Source: Thermoleophilia bacterium (lineage in GTDB: Bacteria > Actinomycetota > Thermoleophilia > BMS3ABIN01). From it: DNA of 35,809 nucleotides. The translations under genes were made by a program, and so were the position numbers. The stretch spans positions 1-35,809 of the forward strand of contig JACUUL010000019.1 in NCBI GenBank assembly GCA_014859345.1, given 5' to 3'. How positions within the stretch are numbered: the first letter of the stretch is position 1; every line of letters begins with the position of its first letter. Below, piece after piece: positions 31,613-35,809 of this stretch. The notes under the pieces are model-generated. The model had not been told where the DNA came from. It did not search any database and worked only from the letters and a program-made list of their open reading frames with translations.

Positions 31613-31748
31613 GGGGACACAATACTTAATTCCGTAGGGCAGATGTATTTCCGTCAGGCGGTTGAACTGACCGTAGTTTAATCCGGGGACACAATACTTA
31701 ATCCGTCAGGCGGCTGGTTTGATCGCGCTGGATTAAGTATTGTGTCCC
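31613..31748. repeat. REP/BIME-like element between acsB and acsC
   Basis: GGGGACACAATACTTAAT occurs at 31613-31630 and 31685-31702, and its inverse ATTAAGTATTGTGTCCC at 31732-31748. The second and third copies form a stem of about 17 bp with a 29-base loop; CCGTCAGGCGG also repeats within the unit. This is the layout of a REP-type palindromic element, of the kind mobilised by Y1 (REP-associated) transposases; no transposase is present here. The rest of the 385-bp gap (31482-31866) shows no gene. Confidence 0.75.
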
Positions 31749-31866
31749 TGAAATTTGTCAAGCTACGAATTAGCCCATGGAAATCGGGTGCGCCCTGATT
31801 TTCGCAAGAGGTCCCTGGTTTATTCCAGGACGCGATATCTAAAATCCAATATCCGGGAGGTTGAGC

Positions 31867-33213
31867 GTGGCTCTTAGCGGTCTGCAAATCTTTAAGCTGC
31901 TGGCCAAAACCAATTGCAAGGAATGCGGTTTTCCCACCTGCATGGCCTTCGCCATGCAGCTGGCGGCCGGCAAGGCGGAGCTGGACCAGTGTCCCTATGT
32001 TTCCGACGAGGCAAAAGCGGCCCTGGGCGAGGCGTCCGCCCCGCCGGTGCGCAAGGTCACCGTGGGCGCCGGCGACATGGCGGTGACCGTGGGCGAGGAG
32101 ACCGTCCTCTACCGGCACGAGAAACGTTTTGAGCATATGCCGGGCCTGGGAATCCTGATCACGGATGAGATGGATGAAAGCCAGGTCGGTTCCCTGCTGG
32201 CGCAGCTAAAGCAGACCGTGTTCAATTATGTTGGAGTAACTTTGAGGCCCAGAGTGGCCGCCATCAAGGCCGCCGACGGCGCCAGGCTGACGGCGCTGGC
32301 GGCCAGGGCGGACGCGGAAGCCGGCGCGGCCATCATCCTCATGAGCGACGACGCCGATGCCCTGAAGTCGGCCGCGGAACCCATCAAGGACAAGAAGCCG
32401 CTGCTTTACGCGGCAACTGAGTCGAACTTCGATGCGGTTTCGGCAGTGGCCAAGGAACTTGACGTCCCCTTCGCGATCAAGGCGGATTCCCTGGACAGGC
32501 TGGCCGAACTGGGTCAGAAGGCGCTGGACGGCGATTTCAAGGAGGTCGTTCTGGACCCATTGCCGGCCTCGCTGGGCGACGTGCTGCTTGACAACACCAT
32601 TATTCGCCGGGCCGCCATCAAGAAGACGTTCCGGGCACTGGGATTTCCTACTATCGGTTTCCCGTGTGACATGACCGGCGACAGGATGCTCGAGGCTGTC
32701 TACGCTTCGGTGTTTATAGCCAAGTATTCCGGTTTCGTGATTCTTTCCGACCTGGACCCGGCCAGGGTGATGCCGCTCCTGTATCTGAGCCAGAACATCT
32801 ATACCGACCCGCAGCGGCCCATGCAGATGGAGCAGGGCATTTATCCGGTCGGCGAGCCGGGTCCGGAATCCCCGGTGCTGGTCACTACCAACTTCTCTTT
32901 GACCTATTTCACGGTTTCCTCGGAAGTGGAGGCCAGCAAGGTGCCCACTTGGCTATGCATAATGGACGTGGAGGGCCAGTCGGTGCTTACTGCCTGGGCG
33001 GCCGGCAAATTCGTTGCCGACGCCATCGCTCCGTTTTTGAAAAAGAGCGGCATAGAGGAGAAGGCGCCCCACAAGAAGGTGATTATTCCCGGATACGTGG
33101 CCCAGATCTCGGGCGAGCTGGAGGAGGAACTGGGCGATGGCTGGGACGTGCAGGTGGGTGTGCGCGAAGCCGCGGACATCCCCAAGTTCCTGCGCCAGTG
33201 GAACCCGGGTTAA
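31867..33213 (+). CDS. acsC: Corrinoid iron-sulfur protein large subunit (CODH/ACS gamma)
   Basis: 448 aa from GTG 31867, six bases after GGGAGG; TTG 31861 would be too close to it. The N-terminal [4Fe-4S] motif is TNCKECGFPTCMAFAMQLAAGKAELDQC, which in this family reduces the corrinoid. The TIM-barrel and C-terminal cobamide-binding domains follow (DMTGDRMLEAVYASVFIAKYSGFVILSD, NIYTDPQRPMQMEQGIYPVGEP, VIIPGYVAQISGELEEELGDGW). It carries the methyl group on cobalt for delivery to AcsB. It is separated from acsB by a REP element rather than by the few bases usual in acs operons. Confidence 0.95.
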   Translation: MALSGLQIFKLLAKTNCKECGFPTCMAFAMQLAAGKAELDQCPYVSDEAKAALGEASAPPVRKVTVGAGDMAVTVGEETVLYRHEKRFEHMPGLGILITDEMDESQVGSLLAQLKQTVFNYVGVTLRPRVAAIKAADGARLTALAARADAEAGAAIILMSDDADALKSAAEPIKDKKPLLYAATESNFDAVSAVAKELDVPFAIKADSLDRLAELGQKALDGDFKEVVLDPLPASLGDVLLDNTIIRRAAIKKTFRALGFPTIGFPCDMTGDRMLEAVYASVFIAKYSGFVILSDLDPARVMPLLYLSQNIYTDPQRPMQMEQGIYPVGEPGPESPVLVTTNFSLTYFTVSSEVEASKVPTWLCIMDVEGQSVLTAWAAGKFVADAIAPFLKKSGIEEKAPHKKVIIPGYVAQISGELEEELGDGWDVQVGVREAADIPKFLRQWNPG

Positions 33214-33417
33214 GGACCGCTTTCCGTTCCAGTTTGCCGCTGTTTCGGGCGGGCGCAGGTTTCGGGCGGACTGTCATCCCTATGCGGAGCTTCTCTGGGA
33301 TCCGGGACATAGCGCTCACTGTAATCCCGGGGCGACGCGAATGTTGATCGTCCCCGGTAACTGGTGAAACGTCATCCGGGCGCAAAGAAGGTGAAAGCCC
33401 CGGGCAACGGATGAACC

Positions 33418-33500
33418 TGTCATCCTGAGCGGAGCGAAGGATCTGTTTTGATCTTAATGGAAGCAGATTTCGGCAGTCGCTCCGCCCCATCAGAATGACA
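33418..33500. repeat. Small MITE/REP-like element with near-perfect terminal inverted repeats
   Basis: TGTCATCCTG (33418-33427) and CAGAATGACA (33491-33500) are inverted copies with one mismatch, bounding 83 bp that includes GAGCGGAGCGAAGGATC, a motif common in dispersed bacterial repeats. A further relative (GTCATCCC ... GCGGAGC) lies near 33275. The element is within the 358-bp gap 33214-33571, which also holds a hairpin (CCGGG...GACG with CGTCCCCGG, about 33330-33359) and no gene. Confidence 0.55.
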
Positions 33501-33571
33501 ATGAACTGAGTAGGGAAATAAAATGCCGGTAGCCCGGCATACTTTCCGTGAAGGCAGCCTGAGGAAATCCC

Positions 33572-35575
33572 ATGAGCAATGACCAGACTGCAATAGCCAG
33601 AAATTTCTTCCGCGAGGGAGCAGGCCGGCCGCACCTCAGAGCGCCGTGCGAAGTGGCGTGCCCCATCCACCAGGAGGCGCAACTCTACATCCAGCTGGTG
33701 GCGGCGGGCAAACCGGTCGAGGCCCTCGATGTCATCCGGCGCGCCAACCCGATCCCCCAGGTGATCGGCCGCATCTGCGCCCGGCCCTGCGAGAGCGCCT
33801 GCCGCCGCGGCTCCGTAGACGAGCCCATTGCCATCTGCAACATCAAGCGGGTGGCCAGCGACGGCGCCAAAGCGGCCGGGATGGGCTTCGAGCCGCCGGC
33901 AACAGAATTTGCCACCGGGAAAAAAGTCGCCATCATAGGCTCGGGACCGTCGGGACTGGCGGCGGCGCATGATCTGGCGTCGATGGGAGTAAAGCCGGTC
34001 ATATATGAGAGGCAGGACAAGCCTGGAGGGTTCCTGCGCAGCGGTATCCTGAACTACCGCCTGCCCAAGGACATCCTTGACGAAGACATTGATTACATCG
34101 TCCGCATGGGAGTCGAGATCAAAACCGGCGTCTCCGTGGGCGATGACGTCACTTTCGATGAGATGGCCGCGGAATATGACGCTGTGCTGATTGCCGTGGG
34201 CATGTCCGAGAGCCGCGGCCTGCCGATTCCGGGCGCCGAGACGACCGGCGTGCTGCTGGCGGTGCCGTTTCTGGCGGATGTAAATGCCGGCAGGGAGATA
34301 CCGGACCTGGGCAGGGAGGTCATTGTAATAGGCGGCGGCAACGTGGCCATTGACGTGGCCCGCTCAGCCAGGCGCATCTCCGGCGGCAAGGTGACCATGG
34401 TCTGCCTCGAGGCGGGCCATGAGATGCCGGCCCATGACTGGGAGATCGAGGACGCCCGCGCCGAGGGGATTGGGATCATCTGCAGCCAGGGGCCCGAACG
34501 GGTTCTGGGCGAGGACAGGGTCGAGGGCCTTCAGGTCAAGAAATGCGAGGCTGTTTTCGATGAACAGGGCCGCTTCGCCCCACGTTTCTGTGAGACCGAG
34601 CTGACCACTATCCCGGGCGACACGGTCATTATCTGCATCGGGCAGATGTCGAATCTTTCCTTCCTGCCGGAGGCGGGGCCCGCAGTGGATGAGCGTGGCA
34701 TCCTGATTTTCGACCGGGAGAAGAGCACCACCACCCGCCACGGCGTCTTCGCCAGCGGCGAAGTGGTCACCGGACCGGGCGCCGCCGTGGATGCGCTGGC
34801 CAGCGGCAGGCGCGCCGCTGTCGCCATCGGCAGGTTCCTGGGCGTTGATATCGATTATCTGCCTGAACCGGTGGCTGTGGACCCGTTGCCCGGAGATGTG
34901 GCCGAAAAGATCAAGAAATCGCCACGGCGGCGGATGCCGGCTGTGGAGCCGGAAACCCGGCTCAAGGATTTCCGGGAAGTTGAACTGGGCCTGGGAGAGG
35001 TCGACTCCCGCTGCGAAGCTTCCCGCTGCCTGCTTTGCGCCGCCGGCGCCAGGTTCTCACAGCTCAAGTGCATCGCCTGCCTGACCTGCGTGCGGGTCTG
35101 TCCATACAACGCTCCCTGGGCCGATAAAGACGGGCTGGGCGCCATCGACCCGCTCAGGTGTCAGGCCTGCGGCATCTGCTTCACCCAGTGTCCATCCAAG
35201 GCGATTGACCTGACTTTGCTGTCCGAGACAGACATCGAGGGCCGGATCGACGCCGGCCTCTCCGGCGGCGCCACCATGATCGAATTCGGCTGCTGGTATC
35301 CGCAGACGCGGGTAGAGCCGGACGCCCCGGCGGTGATGTTGCCCTGCACCGGACGTCTGAGCGTGCGCCTGCTGCTGCACGCCTTCGAAGCGGGTGCGGA
35401 CAAGATCGTAGTAGCTGTCTGCAGTGAGGACGATGACGGCCACTTCGTTCACGGCCACCGGCAGACGCGGGCCGCGGTAACTGAGGCCCGGGCGGCCCTG
35501 GAAGAAATGGGGATGGACCCGGAAGCCATCGAGATCAGGCTGGTGCCGGAGAAGAAATGCATGTTGAAAGCATGA
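33572..35575 (+). CDS. GltD-like FAD/NAD(P) oxidoreductase fused to a 2x[4Fe-4S] ferredoxin and an MvhD-like domain
   Basis: 667 aa. An N-terminal GltD-type [4Fe-4S] region has C26, C30, C69, C73, C77 and C89 (CEVAC, CARPCESAC). FAD binding is at AIIGSGPSGLAAAHDL (about 120-135), NAD(P) binding at VIVIGGGNVAIDVARSA (about 250-266). Two ferredoxin clusters follow: CIACLTCVRVCPY and CQACGICFTQCPSKAID. The C-terminal 110 residues (MIEFGCWYPQ, VMLPCTGRLSVRLLLHAFEAGADKIVVAVC, AALEEMGM) resemble MvhD, which links hydrogenase to heterodisulfide reductase. It is probably an electron-transfer hub between NAD(P)H and ferredoxin or an Hdr-like partner, acting with the acs enzymes. GAGGAA precedes the ATG. 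Confidence 0.88.
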   Translation: MSNDQTAIARNFFREGAGRPHLRAPCEVACPIHQEAQLYIQLVAAGKPVEALDVIRRANPIPQVIGRICARPCESACRRGSVDEPIAICNIKRVASDGAKAAGMGFEPPATEFATGKKVAIIGSGPSGLAAAHDLASMGVKPVIYERQDKPGGFLRSGILNYRLPKDILDEDIDYIVRMGVEIKTGVSVGDDVTFDEMAAEYDAVLIAVGMSESRGLPIPGAETTGVLLAVPFLADVNAGREIPDLGREVIVIGGGNVAIDVARSARRISGGKVTMVCLEAGHEMPAHDWEIEDARAEGIGIICSQGPERVLGEDRVEGLQVKKCEAVFDEQGRFAPRFCETELTTIPGDTVIICIGQMSNLSFLPEAGPAVDERGILIFDREKSTTTRHGVFASGEVVTGPGAAVDALASGRRAAVAIGRFLGVDIDYLPEPVAVDPLPGDVAEKIKKSPRRRMPAVEPETRLKDFREVELGLGEVDSRCEASRCLLCAAGARFSQLKCIACLTCVRVCPYNAPWADKDGLGAIDPLRCQACGICFTQCPSKAIDLTLLSETDIEGRIDAGLSGGATMIEFGCWYPQTRVEPDAPAVMLPCTGRLSVRLLLHAFEAGADKIVVAVCSEDDDGHFVHGHRQTRAAVTEARAALEEMGMDPEAIEIRLVPEKKCMLKA

Positions 35576-35584
35576 CTCAATGCT

Positions 35585-35760
35585 GTCATACCGAAGGAGG
35601 CATGTGCTTAAGTAGCGTCATACCGAAGGAGGCATGTGCTTAAGTAACGTCATTCCGAAGGAGCTGAGCCATGACAGTTTGTCATTCCGAAGGAGCTGAG
35701 CCATGACAGTTTGTCATTCCGAAGGAGCTGAGCCATGACAGTTTGTCATTCCGAAGGAGA
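35585..35760 (+). repeat. Tandem array of six 32-bp repeats, two subtypes
   Basis: GTCAT(A/T)CCGAAGGAG begins at 35585, 35617, 35649, 35681, 35713 and 35745, exactly 32 bp apart each time. The first two units continue GGCATGTGCTTAAGTA; the next three continue CTGAGCCATGACAGTTT; the sixth diverges after GGAG. In the second subtype the unit ends GTCAT/ATGAC are inverted copies, so each can form a hairpin. There are no unique spacers, so this is not a CRISPR. The unit belongs to the GTCATTCCGAAGGAG type of dispersed repeat. The remaining bases to 35809 show no gene. Confidence 0.85.
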
Positions 35761-35809
35761 CTTGTATGTTGAATGTCAATGATGTCGAATCCTCGGGCTA
35801 GGTTAAATT

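Noticed and set aside
35585-35760. Possible CRISPR array
   Set aside because: The 32-bp units are contiguous with no unique spacers, and no cas gene is nearby; it is a tandem repeat.

Overview
The window is high-GC DNA from an anaerobic, probably monoderm bacterium that uses the Wood-Ljungdahl (acetyl-CoA) pathway and inorganic sulfur. Evidence seen: a bacterial-type CODH/ACS operon with its corrinoid protein genes, a sulfur-handling gene set, a small secreted protein with an LPXTG-like sorting signal, and several promoters so close to the start codon that the mRNA would be leaderless or nearly so. Together these suggest a deep-branching actinobacterial lineage. That placement is inference; no rRNA or ribosomal gene is present to test it.

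Layout. 1-53: 3' tail of a group II intron. 195-4124: cysteine desulfurase, a broken J-domain gene (minus strand), then an apparent sulfur operon of ArsR repressor, a glutaredoxin-like selenoprotein with an in-frame TGA and a bSECIS-like hairpin, a DsrE-like protein and an SQR-type flavoprotein. 4281-20156: a signalling and transport cluster with a sigma-54-activator-like protein whose key motifs are altered, a NifX-like protein, two Cache-domain histidine kinases, a degenerate kinase-like protein that could be a histidine phosphotransferase, five stand-alone receiver domains, two TauE/SafE permeases each followed by a small membrane protein, a PEP-synthase-like protein and a tandem universal stress protein. 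20406-24189: Wood-Ljungdahl accessory genes: corrinoid-activation ASKHA ferredoxin, CooC-type nickel ATPase and folD. 24214-24943 (minus): a DsrC-like protein lacking both catalytic cysteines and a small partner. 25418-25813: the LPXTG-like surface protein. 25956-33213: promoter, structured leader with an intrinsic terminator, then acsD-acsA-acsB, a REP element and acsC. 33572-35575: a GltD-like flavoprotein fused to ferredoxin and MvhD-like domains. 35585-35760: six exact-period 32-bp tandem repeats.

How it fits together. The acs genes, folD, CooC and the RACo-like activator are the carbonyl branch and maintenance of acetyl-CoA synthesis. The GltD/MvhD fusion is a plausible electron-entry point next to it. 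The sulfur operon, the DsrC-like protein and the TauE permeases suggest uptake, export or oxidation of sulfide, sulfite or organosulfur compounds. The dense set of kinases and receivers, none with a DNA-binding output, suggests a branched phosphorelay controlling those permeases. The most notable single observation is the overlooked selenoprotein at 2235-2498; the most notable system is the 4281-20156 cluster.
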